Assembly: GCA_037389465.1 (NCBI GenBank)
Contig: JAZARR010000248.1
Coordinates: 1 to 64,000 of the forward strand
Length of the DNA: 64,000 nucleotides
Direction: 5' to 3'
Source of the DNA: Baylisascaris procyonis
Lineage: Eukaryota > Nematoda > Chromadorea > Rhabditida > Ascarididae
Part shown: positions 48,901 through 60,600 of the stretch, piece by piece
Layout: each line of letters starts with the position of its first letter
How positions within the stretch are numbered: the stretch's first letter is position 1
The notes under the pieces: model-generated
Told to the model about the DNA's origin: nothing
Seen by the model: the letters and a program-made list of their open reading frames with translations, nothing else
Database searches by the model: none
Translations under genes and position numbers: made by a program

Positions 48901-49946
48901 TTTCGCTTGAATACAATTTAGCCACGTTTTGCAACTCATTATCTCATTTTTTTACTATTTTCTTTAAAATGACAATTTAAATTCAACATGAATATTTGTT
49001 ATATTTAACGCTACAATACGATGGTTTGGCAAACGCGTATACAAAAACGCCTCACGGCAATGTGCGAAGAGTAAGTGCATGCACTTTTTGAACCATAGTG
49101 TTGGTTATCGACTTTAGTTTAGATAATCATCTAGTTTGTGCTTGAGGGATTTTTTGCGTTCTTCAATTTGCCGCTATCACAAGCAGTGTAAAATTGAATA
49201 TAGAAAAAATAAATAAATAAAATTATAATTTATGTGAATGTCTCAACGGAAACGTGAACAAAAGGAAGCGAAAGAAATTGATACGATTCGGAAAAGTCTG
49301 GGAGCCAATCCATGAATTTTTCGCATAGAGCTGGAATTCATCCTCTTTCGATGAAATCCACTGCAGATTAAGCGCAGGCTGGGAAAGGCATTTAATCTCA
49401 TTTGTTCTATTAAGCAAGTAAACGCTTCAGCAAGCGATTATCCCATAAGCGCTAAGATCGCTTATTTGCTGCTGCTATAAGTTTTTATCGAAGCGAGAGG
49501 AAATATTTTAGGATATCATCAAGGTATTCATTCCAATGTGCATCGGCAACCTATTATCATAACGAGCGTGATTGTGTACTCAATTTGGATAGTCGAATGC
49601 AACGAGCAAACCTATTTCGAGAGAACTCTCAAAGAGCATTCAACGTTAGCTACATAAGCATGTTGTGTTCACCAGGTCAGTTAAATCAGTCGGATTTTGA
49701 AAATTTGCAAAAAACACAACTAATTGTTTTATCGAGAAAGAACGATTCGCTAGCAGCGTGGCGTTGAGAATTTCAAAAAGCTATCGGCGACCGGTACCGA
49801 CTGTCATGACTGTCATTGAATTAAGCCTTAAATCAAAGAAGAAGATATTTTTGTACTGATTAGTTCACCTACCACGTAATCCTAAATTAAAGAATAATTT
49901 CTCACGCTTTCAATTTATAGCGTCCAGCGACAAAGAACAAGTTTAG
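40173..49946 (+). CDS. Secreted three-PAN/apple-domain, mucin-like protein
   Basis: Exons 40173-40227, 41455-41530, 42181-42306, 42899-42993, 44382-45086, 45582-45732, 46169-46338, 46924-48249, 48490-48569, 48732-48823 and 49512-49675 join with agreeing phases. A signal peptide (MRWIFKFFLILHLQQISIG) precedes a first Cys-rich PAN-like domain (~21-116, including CSKFCAKRQFC). A Ser/Lys/Glu-rich linker (~118-352) follows, then PAN 2 (~377-455, EECRCLCAE, CKSFQYNAFRECLL), a 442-residue Thr/Ser-rich mucin-like exon, and PAN 3 (~926-1012, SCFEVLDGF, ECKCFC, FQCASATYYHNERDCVL). The end is uncertain: either exon 11 reads through to TGA at 49767 (1043 residues) or it splices at 49676 to a short exon 49921-49946 (1021 residues). 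PAN domains bind proteins or sugars; nematode PAN/mucin proteins often line epithelia, but no ZP domain is seen here. Start exon and terminus are the least certain parts. Confidence 0.85.
43506..43589 (+). other. Two adjacent inverted repeats (hairpins) in PAN-gene intron 4
   Basis: AAGATGT and ACATCTT surround a 6-base loop at 43506-43525. Then 43539-43560 pairs with 43568-43589 over 22 positions: 20 Watson-Crick pairs, one G-T and one T-T mismatch, with the 7-base loop CTATTAA. Confidence 0.8.
45190..45470 (-). mobile_element. LINE-type reverse transcriptase fragment, dead
   Basis: On the minus strand in PAN-gene intron 5 a 70-codon frame shows RT palm motifs of non-LTR retrotransposons: RSFRVKLRNALSS, DSVLG (usual PQGSVLGP), FLLYVNDLP and the catalytic CMIYADDVKIYRRI, with YADD at 45229-45240. 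Just upstream (about 45420-45470) the text continues as LLLKLKANGIDGT in another frame, so a frameshift separates them. Only the palm part is left, so it cannot be active. Confidence 0.85.
45916..45992. repeat. (TA)n microsatellite with CATATA interruptions
   Basis: TA repeat broken by a few ACATATA units, in PAN-gene intron 6. Confidence 0.95.
46376..46437. repeat. (AACT)n / (AAAT)n microsatellite
   Basis: Several TAAC/TAACTAAC units pass into AATA units, just after exon 7 of the PAN gene. Confidence 0.9.
47724..48083 (+). repeat. 12-residue mucin tandem repeat, ten units
   Basis: Ten consecutive 36-base units encode variants of ESTPESRATEPT (for example ESTPESGGTDST, KSTPESGETEPT). Thr, Ser and Pro are retained while other positions vary; the outer units are the most diverged. 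The Thr/Ser density suggests O-glycosylation. Confidence 0.9.
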
Positions 49947-50754
49947 AAGATTGTTAAAAATTAACGCATTCGGATATCTGGATTTATCTCGATAATATTT
50001 CTGCCAAAATTATGCGCTCACTAGATTTCACTTTGAACTTGGTTAATTGACCGAAAAATTTCTTTATTTTCTATTTGCATGAAATTCACGAGGCTGTGCG
50101 TGTCACACTTGTCTACATTTCCTACCTAATCGATTAAAAAAATCTCGTCGAAATTGGTCCATCCTGAAGCGAGTTGTGACACTGATGACGAGCGCGCATT
50201 TCCCCTCACGCCTCAAAACCGTACCAAATTGGTCCATCCGGAGCCGAGATATCTTCCTGCGCATAGCAGCACCTCCGGCGATGTCATGCGCACGTACTCA
50301 GCTTGCGCTGCACTGGGCAATTACTTGCACCTTCTTCGTATTATGTCAAGTCAATCATTCAAAATCCCATCAAAATTAGGCCATTTAGAGCCGAGGTACG
50401 ACCCAAACATCTATTCAAAAAATATGGTCAAAGTGAGCAACGAATCCATTGTCCGCAATTTTCTCGACCCAACCTTCCCTCTAAGCGCCGCCCAATACAT
50501 CCACGAAACAGCTAACCGCTTTCTGACAAGAAAATCCTGAAAAAATAACTTCAAATAAAAAAATCGTAATACCACTACAGCACGCATCCATAGCCAACTG
50601 CATCAACCACTTAGCCACCTCAACGCCAGTCGTTCCCGCTGTCAGTGCGAGGGACATATTGAAGTCAGTGTCTGCCTCTCTCTCAATTACGAACTCTTTT
50701 CGTGCATGATGTTTAGCTTCCGAAATTTCCCGGAAAATGCAAAGAATGCAAAAA
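49947..50754. other. Spacer with three KLVHPEP-like repeats
   Basis: AAATTGGTCCATCCGGAGCC and close variants occur three times (about 50152, 50225, 50375), spaced 73 and 150 bases apart. The containing frame 50154-50540 (128 codons) is open and GC-richer than the surroundings but resembles no family I know; it may be a repeat-derived or decayed frame. Confidence 0.4.
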
Positions 50755-51655
50755 AGGTGCGAGTTTGCTCGTGGACACTCGTAATCCCGGAAATAGCCGT
50801 CATGATTTTTAGTTCGGTGTTCATTTAAAGTGCGCAGAAGTTGTTTTTACTTTTTGCAGATTTTATTATAGTTTTGGTGGAATGAGATCGAAACTACTAT
50901 CGATGCCGCGTTTAATCCATCAACACTCTTCTATCATTGTCTTGTTTTGCGCTCCTTTCTTTACTCCTTTGCTCGCGTTCGATAAAATGATCTTGCGCTA
51001 CTAATTGACAGCGCATGAGAATTCAAAGCAACTCGGTAAAAGCTAGAGCAAATTTAAGGATGCATATTTTAACAATGGAATTTGGAATAGAGTCCGATCG
51101 GAGGTTTTCTTTCTTTCTTCGATGATGGGTATCCAAGCATTGAGTCCATTTGAAGGAGTTTGTCTCGAAGAGATACACTTCATACACGCCTTGGAATAGA
51201 GCCAGGTTGGTGGCACAAGTACGTGGGCAGCTGCAAATTCGACTTCGACCTTTTTCGAAACTTTATTTTCGTTGTATCGAGAAAATGCGATATTTGGGAT
51301 TTTTTTTCTTAGCTCATATTTGTTCTTGGGCGGTAGTCCTTAAATCGTTCGAGAGGATTCGGCGACTAACGAAAAACAAAAGACAGCTTTTGCCGATACC
51401 AAATACTGACCGAGAATCAGAGACCTCAAAATTACAGAAATCGAGATTCCAGGAATTCTGGCCGGTCGATTAGGTTTTCAACTTTTGTTTCTAAACGTAA
51501 CAAGTTATATATCATTTAATAGAGTTATACTGTAAAAAGCAAGCCTAGCTCCATAGGTCTAACGGTTTTCGAGAAAAAGTTCCAAAATACCAGTTTCACT
51601 ACGTTTGTATAGAAACGACAAAATTCGTGCACCTGTAGTTTCCTTTTTTTCGTGT
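50755..51655. repeat. Array-edge element, right copy (inverted repeat of 13741-14640)
   Basis: Reads from GAGTTTGCTCGTGGACACTC through non-satellite DNA to about 51260 and then a diverged monomer to about 51655. Its reverse complement matches the left edge closely throughout. After it the regular satellite begins without a gap. Confidence 0.92.
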
Positions 51656-54600
51656 AAAATAGCGAACAGTATATGTTTCCGTGATCAGCTCATCGAGCTC
51701 TGTCGTTTATTACCAAAGTCATCGAAATCGGAGACAAAAAGTGTTTTTCCAAAATTGCCATGTAGTACCCCCTGAGGATCGGAAAAATGCGATCTTTGGG
51801 AATTTTTTTCTCGGCTCGTGTTCGTTCTTGGGCGGTGATCCATACATGGTTCGAGAGGTCTCGGCAGGCTCATGAAAAAGTAGAAGACCGCTTTTGCCGC
51901 TCTCAAATACTGGCCGAGAACCAGAACCTCCTAAATTGCAAAAATCGAGATTTCAGAAATTCTGGCCGATCGAATCGGTTTTCAACTTTTGTTCCCAAAT
52001 GAACCGAGTTATATATCATTTAATAGAGCTTCCAAAGTTGAATTGTAAGAAGCAAACCGTACCTCCATAAGTCGAACGGTTGTCGAGAAAAAAATTCCGA
52101 GATCGCAATTTCAGTACATTTGTATAGGAACTGCAACATTCGTGCACCTGTAGTTTCCTTTTTTTCGTGTAAAATAGCGAACAATATATGTTTCCGTGAT
52201 CAGCTCATCGAGCTGTGTCGTTTATTACCAAAGTTATCGAAATCTGGGACAAAAAGTGTTTTTCCAAAATTGCCATGTACTGCTCATCGAGCTCTGTCGT
52301 TTGTTACCAAAGTCATCGAAATCGGAGACAAAAAGTGTTTTTCCAAAATTGCCATGTACTACCCCCTGAGGATCGGAAAAATGCGATCTTTGGGAATTTT
52401 TTTCTCGGCTCGTATTCGCTCTTGGGCGGTGATCCATACATGGTTCGAGAGGTCTCGGCAGGCTCATCAAAAAATAGAAGACCGCTTTTGCCGGTCTCAA
52501 ATACTGGCCGAGAACCAGAACCTCCTAAATTGCAAAAATCGAGATTTCAGAAATTCTGGCCGATCGAATCGGTTTTCAACTTTTGTTCCCAAATGAACCG
52601 AGTTATATATCATTTAATAGAGCTTCCAAAGTTGAATTGTAAGAAGCAAACCGTACCTCCATAAGTCGAACGGTTGTCGAGAAAAAAATTCTGAGATCGC
52701 AATTTCAGTACATTTGTATAGGAACTGCAACATTCGTGCACCTGTAGTTTCCTTTTTTTCGTGTAAAATAGCGAACAATATATGTTTCCGTGATCAGCTC
52801 ATCGAGCTCTGTCGTTTGTTACCAAAGTCATCGAAATCGGAGAGAAAAAGTGTTTTTCCAAAATTGCCATGTAGTACCCCCTCAGGATCGGAAAAATGCG
52901 ATCTTTGGGAATTTTTTTCTCGGCTCGTATTCGTTCTTGGGCGGTGATCCATACATGGTTCGAGAGGTCTCGGCAGGCTCATGAAAAAATAGAAGACCGC
53001 TTTTGCCGGTCTCAAATACTGGCCGAGAACCAGAACCTCCTAAATTGCAAAAATCGAGATTTCAGAAATTCTGGCCGATCGAATCGGTTTTCAATTTTTG
53101 TTCCCAAATGAACCGAGTTATATATCATTTAATAGAGCTTCCGAAGTTGAATTGTAAGAAGCAAACCGTACCTCCATAAGTCGAACGGTTGTCGAGAAAA
53201 AAATTCCGAGATCGCAATTTCAGTACATTTGTATAGGAACTGCAACATTCGTGCACCTGTAGTTTCCTTTTTTTTTCGTGTAAAATAGCGAACAATGTAT
53301 GCTGCGGTGATCAGCTCATCGAGCTCTGTCGTTTGTTACCAAAGTCATCGAAATCGGAGAGAAAAAGTGTTTTTCCAAAATTGCCATGTAGTACCCCCTG
53401 AGGATCGGAAAAATGCGATCTTTGGGAATTTTTTTCTCGGCTCGTATTCGTTCTTGGGCGGTGATCCATACATGGTTCGAGAGGTCTCGGCAGGCTCATG
53501 AAAAAATAGAAGACCGCTTTTGCCGGTCTCAAATACTGGCCGAGAACCAGAACCTCCTAAATTGCAAAAATCGAGATTTCAGAAATTGTGGCCGATCGAA
53601 TCGGTTTTCAACTTTTGTTCCCAAATGAACCGAGTTATATAACATTTAATAGAGCTTCCAAAGTTGAATTGTAAGAAGCAAACCGTACCTCCATAAGTCG
53701 AACGGTTGTCGAGAAAAAAATTCCGAGATCGCAATTTCAGTACATTTGTATAGGAACTGCAACATTCGTGCACCTGTAGTTTCCTTTTTTTCGTGTAAAA
53801 TAGCGAACAATATATGTTTTCGTGATCAGCTCATCGAGCTGTGTCGTTTATTACCAAAGTTATCGAAATCGGAGACAAAAAGTGTTTTTCCAAAATTGCC
53901 ATGTAGTACCCCCTGACGATCGGAAAAATGCGATCTTTGGGAGTTTTTTTTCTCGGCTCGTATTCGTTCTTGGGCGGTGATCCATACATGGTTCGAGAGG
54001 TCTCGGCAGGCTCATGAAAAAGTAGAAGACCGCTTTTGCCGCTCTCAAATACTGGCCGAGAACCAGAACCTCCTAAATCGCAAAAATCGAGATTTCAGAA
54101 ATTCTGGCCGATCGAATCGGTTTTCAATTTTTGTTCCCAAATGAACCGAGTTATATATCATTTAATAGAGCTTCCGAAGTTGAATTGTAAGAAGCAAACC
54201 GTACCTCCATAAGTCGAACGGTTGTCGAGAAAAAAATTCCGAGATCGCAATTTCAGTACATTTGTATAGGAACTGCAACATTCGTGCACCTGTAGTTTCC
54301 TTTTTTTTTCGTGTAAAATAGCGAACAATGTATGCTGCGGTGATCAGCTCATCGAGCTCTGTCGTTTGTTACCAAAGTCATCGAAATCGGAGAGAAAAAG
54401 TGTTTTTCCAAAATTGCCATGTAGTACCACCCCTGAGGATCGGAAAAATGCGATCTTTGGGAATTTTTTTCTCGGCTCGTATTCGTTCTTGGGCGGTGAT
54501 CCATGCATGGTTCGAGAGGTCTCGGCAGGCTCATGAAAAAATAGAAGACCGCTTTTGCCGGTCTCAAATACTGGCCGAGAACCAGAACCTCCTAAATTGC

Positions 54601-57600
54601 AAAAATCGAGATTTCAGAAATTGTGGCCGATCGAATCGGTTTTCAACTTTTGTTCCCAAACGAACCGAGTTATATAACATTTAATAGAGCTTCCAAAGTT
54701 GAATTGTAAGAAGCAAACCGTACCTCCATAAGTCGAACGGTTGTCGAGAAAAAAATTCCGAGATCGCAATTTCAGTACATTTGTATAGGAACTGCAACAT
54801 TCGTGCACCTGTAGTTTCCTTTTTTTCGTGTAAAATAGCGAACACTATATGTTTTCGTGATCAGCTCATCGAGCTGTGTCGTTTATTACCAAAGTTATCG
54901 AAATCGGAGACAAAAAGTGTTTTTCCGAAATTGCCATGTAGTACCCCCTGACGATCGGAAAAATGCGATCTTTGGGAGTTTTTTTTCTCGGCTCGTATTC
55001 GTTCTTGGGCGGTGATCCATACATGGTTCGAGAGGTCTCGGCAGGCTCATGAAAAAGTAGAAGACCGCTTTTGCCGCTCTCAAATACTGGCCGAGAACCA
55101 GAACCTCCTAAATCGCAAAAATCGAGATTTCAGAAATTCTGGCCGATCGAATCGGTTTTCAACTTTTGTTCCCAAATGAACCGAGTTATATAACATTTAA
55201 TAGAGCTTCCAAAGTTGAATTGTAAGAAGCAAACCGTACCTCCATAAGTCGAACGGTTGTCGAGAAAAAAATTCCGAGATCGCAATTTCAGTACATTTGT
55301 ATAGGAACTGCAACATTCATGCACCTGTAGTTTCCTTTTTTTCGTGTAAAATAGCGAACAATATATGTTTTCGTGATCAGCTCATCGAGCTGTGTCGTTT
55401 ATTACCAAAGTTATCGAAATCGGAGAGAAAAAGTGTTTTTCCAAAATTGCCATGTAGTACCCCCTGAGGATCGGAAAAATGCGATCTTTGGGAATTTTTT
55501 TCTCGGCTCGTATTCGTTCTTGGGCGGTGATCCATACATGGTTCGAGAGGTCTCGGCAGGCTCATGAAAAAGTAGAAGACCGCTTTTGCCGCTCTCAAAT
55601 ACTGGCCGAGAACCAGAACCTCCTAAATCGCAAAAATCGAGATTTCAGAAATTCTGGCCGATCGAATCGGTTTTCAACTTTTGTTCCCAAATGAATCCAG
55701 TTATATATCATTTAATAGAGCCTCCAAAGTTGAATTGTAAGAAGCAAACCGTACCTCCATAAGTCGAACGGTTGTCGAGAAAAAAATTCCGAGATCGCAA
55801 TTTCAGTACATTTGTATAGGAACTGCAACATTCGTGCACCTGTAGTTTCCTTTTTTTCCTGTAAAATAGCGAACAATGTATGTTGCCGTGATCAGCTCAT
55901 CGAGCTCTGTCGTTTGTTACCAAAGTCATCGAAATCGGAGACAAGAAGTGTTTTTCCAAAATTGCCATGTACTTACCCCCTTAGGATCGGAAAAATGCGA
56001 TCTTTGGGAATTTTTTTCTCGGCTCGTATTCGTTCTTGGGCGGTGATCCATACATGGTTCGAGAGGTCTCGGCAGGCTCATGAAAAAATAGAAGACCGCT
56101 TTTGCCGGTCTCAAATACTGGCCGAGAACCAGAACCTCCTAAATTGCAAAAATCGAGATTTCAGAAATTGTGGCCGATCGAATCGGTTTTCAACTTTTGT
56201 TCCCAAATGAACCGAGTTATATAACATTTAATAGAGCTTCCAAAGTTGAATTGTAAGAAGCAAACCGTACCTCCATAAGTCGAACGGTTGTCGAGAAAAA
56301 AATTCCGAGATCGCAATTTCAGTACATTTGTATAGGAACTGCAACATTCGTGCACCTGTAGTTTCCTTTTTTTCGTGTAAAATAGCGAACAATATATGTT
56401 TTCGTGATCAGCTCATCGAGCTGTGTCGTTTATTACCAAAGTTATCGAAATCGGAGAGAAAAAGTGTTTTTCCAAAATTGCCATGTAGTACCCCCTGAGG
56501 ATCGGAAAAATGCGATCTTTGGGAATTTTTTTCTCGGCTCGTATTCGTTCTTGGGCGGTGATCCATACATGGTTCGAGAGGTCTCGGCAGGCTCATGAAA
56601 AAATAGAAGACCGCTTTTGCCGGTCTCAAATACTGGCCGAGAACCAGAACCTCCTAAATTGCAAAAATCGAGATTTCAGAAATTGTGGCCGATCGAATCG
56701 GTTTTCAACTTTTGTTCCCAAATGAACCGAGTTATATAACATTTAATAGAGCTTCCAAAGTTGAGTTGTAAGAAGCAAACCGTACCTCCATAAGTCGAAC
56801 GGTTGTCGAGAAAAAAATTCCGAGATCGCAATTTCAGTACATTTGTATAGGAACTGCAACATTCGTGCACCTGTAGTTTCCTTTTTTTCGTGTAAAATAG
56901 CGAACAATATATGTTTTCGTGATCAGCTCATCGAGCTGTGTCGTTTATTACCAAAGTTATCGAAATCGGAGACAAAAAGTGTTTTTCCAAAATTGCCATG
57001 TAGTACCCCCTGACGATCGGAAAAATGCGATCTTTGGGAATTTTTTTCTCGGCTCGTATTCGTTCTTGGGCGGTGATCCATACATGGTTCGAGAGGTCTC
57101 GGCAGGCTCATGAAAAAGTAGAAGACCGCTTTTGCCGCTCTCAAATACTGGCCGAGAACCAGAACCTCCTAAATTGCAAAAATCGGGATTTCAGAAATTC
57201 TGGCCGATCGAATCGGTTTTCAACTTTTGTTCCCAAATGAATCGAGTTATATATCATTTAATAGAGCTTCCAAAGTTGAATTGTAAGAAGCAAACCGTAC
57301 CTCCATAAGTCGAACGGTTGTCGAGAAAAAAATTCCGAGATCGCAATTTCAGTACATTTGTATAGGAACTGCAACATTCGTGCACCTGTAGTTTCCTTTT
57401 TTTCGTGTAAAATAGCGAACAATATATGTTTCCGTGATCAGTTCGAGCTGTGTCGTGTTATCGAAATCGGGGACTGTTTTTCCATCGAGCTCATGTCGTT
57501 TTGTTACCAAAGTCATCGAAATCGGAGACAAAAAGTGTTTTTCCAAAATTGCCATGTACTACCCCCTGAGGATCGGAAAAATGCGATATTTGGGAATTTT

Positions 57601-60600
57601 TTTCTCGGCTCGTGTTCGTTCTTGGGCGGTGATCCATACATGGTTCGAGAGGTCTCGGCAGGCTCATGAAAAAATAGAAGACCGCTTTTGCCGGTCTCAA
57701 ATACTGGCCGAGAACCAGAACCTCCTAAATTGCAAAAATCGAGATTTCAGAAATTCTGGCCGATCGAATCGGTTTTCAACTTTTGTTCCCAAATGAACCG
57801 AGTTATATATCATTTAATAGAGCTTCCAAAGTTGAATTGTAAGAAGCAAACCGTACCTCCATAAGTCGAACGGTTGTCGAGAAAAAAATTCCGAGATCGC
57901 AATTTCAGTACATTTGTATAGGAACTGCAACATTCGTGCACCTGTAGTTTCCTTTTTTTCGTGTAAAATAGCGAACAATGTATGCTGCCGTGATCAGCTC
58001 ATCGAGCTCTGTCGTTTGTTACCAAAGTCATCGAAATCGGAGAGAAAAAGTGTTTTTCCAAAATTGCCATGTGGTACTACCCCCTGAGGATCGGAAAAAT
58101 GCGATCTTTGGGAATTTTTTTCTCGGCTCGTATTCGTTCTTGGGCGGTGATCCATACATGGTTCGAGAGGTCCCGGCAGGCTCATGAAAAAATAGAAGAC
58201 CGCTTTTGCCGGTCTCAAATACTGGCCGAGAACCAGAACCTCCTAAATTGCAAAAATCGAGATTTCAGAAATTCTGGCCGATCGAATCGGTTTTCAATTT
58301 TTGTTCCCAAATGAACCGAGTTATATATCATTTAATAGAGCTTCCGAAGTTGAATTGTAAGAAGCAAACCGTACCTCCATAAGTCGAACGGTTGTCGAGA
58401 AAAAAATTCCGAGATCGCAATTTCAGTACATTTGTATAGGAACTGCAACATTCGTGCACCTGTAGTTTCCTTTTTTTTTCGTGTAAAATAGCGAACAATG
58501 TATGCTGCCGTGATCAGCTCATCGAGCTCTGTCGTTTGTTACCAAAGTCATCGAAATCGGAGAGAAAAAGTGTTTTTCCAAAATTGCCATGTAGTACCCC
58601 CTTAGGATCGGAAAAATGCGATCTTTGGGAATTTTTTTCTCGGCTCGTATTCGTTCTTGGGCGGTGATCCATACATGGTTCGAGAGGTCTCGGCAGGCTC
58701 ATGAAAAAATAGAAGACCCTTTTGCCGGTCTCGAATACTGGCCGAGAACCAGAACCTCCTAAATTGCAAAAATCGAGATTTCAGAAATTCTGGCCGATCG
58801 AATCGGTTTTCAACTTTTGTTCCCAAATGAACCGAGTTATATATCATTTAATAGAGCTTCCAAAGTTGAATTGTAAGAAGCAAACCGTACCTCCATAAGT
58901 CGAACGGTTGTCGAGAAAAAAATTCCGAGATCGCAATTTCAGTACATTTGTATAGGAACTGCAACATTCGTGCACCTGTAGTTTCCTTTTTTCGTGTAAA
59001 ATAGCGAACAATGTATGTTGCCGTGATCAGCTCATCGAGCTCTGTCGTTTGTTACCAAAGTCATCGAAATCGGAGAGAAAAAGTGTTTTTCCAAAATTGC
59101 CATGTAGTACTACCCCCTGAGGATCGGAAAAATGCGATCTTTGGGAATTTTTTTCTCGGCTCGTATTCGTTCTTGGGCGGTGATCCATACATGGTTCGAG
59201 AGGTCTCGGCAGGCTCATGAAAAAATAGAAGACCGCTTTTGCCGGTCTCAAATACTGGCCGAGAACCAGAACCTCCTAAATTGCAAAAGTCCAGATTTCG
59301 GAAATTCTGGCCGATCGAATCGGTTTTCAACTTTTGTTCCCAAATGAACCGAGTTATATATCATTTAATAGAGCTTCCAAAGTTGAATTGTAAGAAGCAA
59401 ACCGTACCTCCATAAGTCGAACGGTTGTCGAGAAAAAAATTCCGAGACCGCAATTTCAGTACATTTGTATAGGAACTGCAACATTCGTGCACCTGTAGTT
59501 TCCTTTTTTTCGTGTAAAATAGCGAACAATGTATGTTGCCGTGATCAGCTCATCGTGCTCTGTCGTTTTTTACCAAAGTCATCGAAATCGGAGACAAAAA
59601 GTGTTTTTCCAAAATTGCCATGTAGTACCCCCTCAGGATCGGAAAAATGCGATCTTTGGGAATTTTTTTCTCGGCTCGTATTCGTTCTTGGGCGGTGATC
59701 CATACATGGTTCGAGAGGTCTCGGCAGGCTCATGAAAAAATAGAAGACCGCTTTTGCCGGTCTCAAATACTGGCCGAGAACCAGAACCTCCTACATTGCA
59801 AAAATCCAGATTTCAGAAATTCTGGCCGATCGAATCGGTTTTCAACTTTTGTTCCCAAATGAACCGAGTTATATATCATTTAATAGAGCTTCCAAAGTTG
59901 AATTGTAAGAAGCAAACCGTACCTCCATAAGTCGAACGGTTGTCGAGAAAAAAATTCCGAGATCGCAATTTCAGTACATTTGTATAGGACCTGCAACATT
60001 CGTGCACCTGTAGTTTCCTTTTTTTCGTGTAAAATAGCGAACAATGTATGTTGCCGTGATCAGCTCATCGAGCTCTGTCGTTTGTTACCAAAGTCATCGA
60101 AATCGGAGACAAAAAGTGTTTTTCCAAAATTGCCATGTACTACCCCCTCAGGATCGGAAAAATGCGATCTTTGGGAATTTTTTTCTCGGCTCGTATTCGT
60201 TCTTGGGCGGTGATCCATACATGGTTCGAGAGGTCTCGGCAGGCTCATGAAAAAATAGAAGACCGCTTTTGCCGGTCTCAAATACTGGCCGAGAACCAGA
60301 ACCTCCTACATTGCAAAAATCCAGATTTCAGAAATTCTGGCCGATCGAATCGGTTTTCAACTTTTGTTCCCAAATGAACCGAGTTATATATCATTTAATA
60401 GAGCTTCCAAAGTTGAATTGTAAGAAGCAAACCGTACCTCCATAAGTCGAACGGTTGTCGAGAAAAAAATTCCGAGATCGCAATTTCAGTACATTTGTAT
60501 AGGAACTGCAACATTCGTGCACCTGTAGTTTCCTTTTTTCGTGTAAAATAGCGAAGAATGTATGTTGCCGTGATCAGCTCATCGTGCTCTGTCGTTTTTT

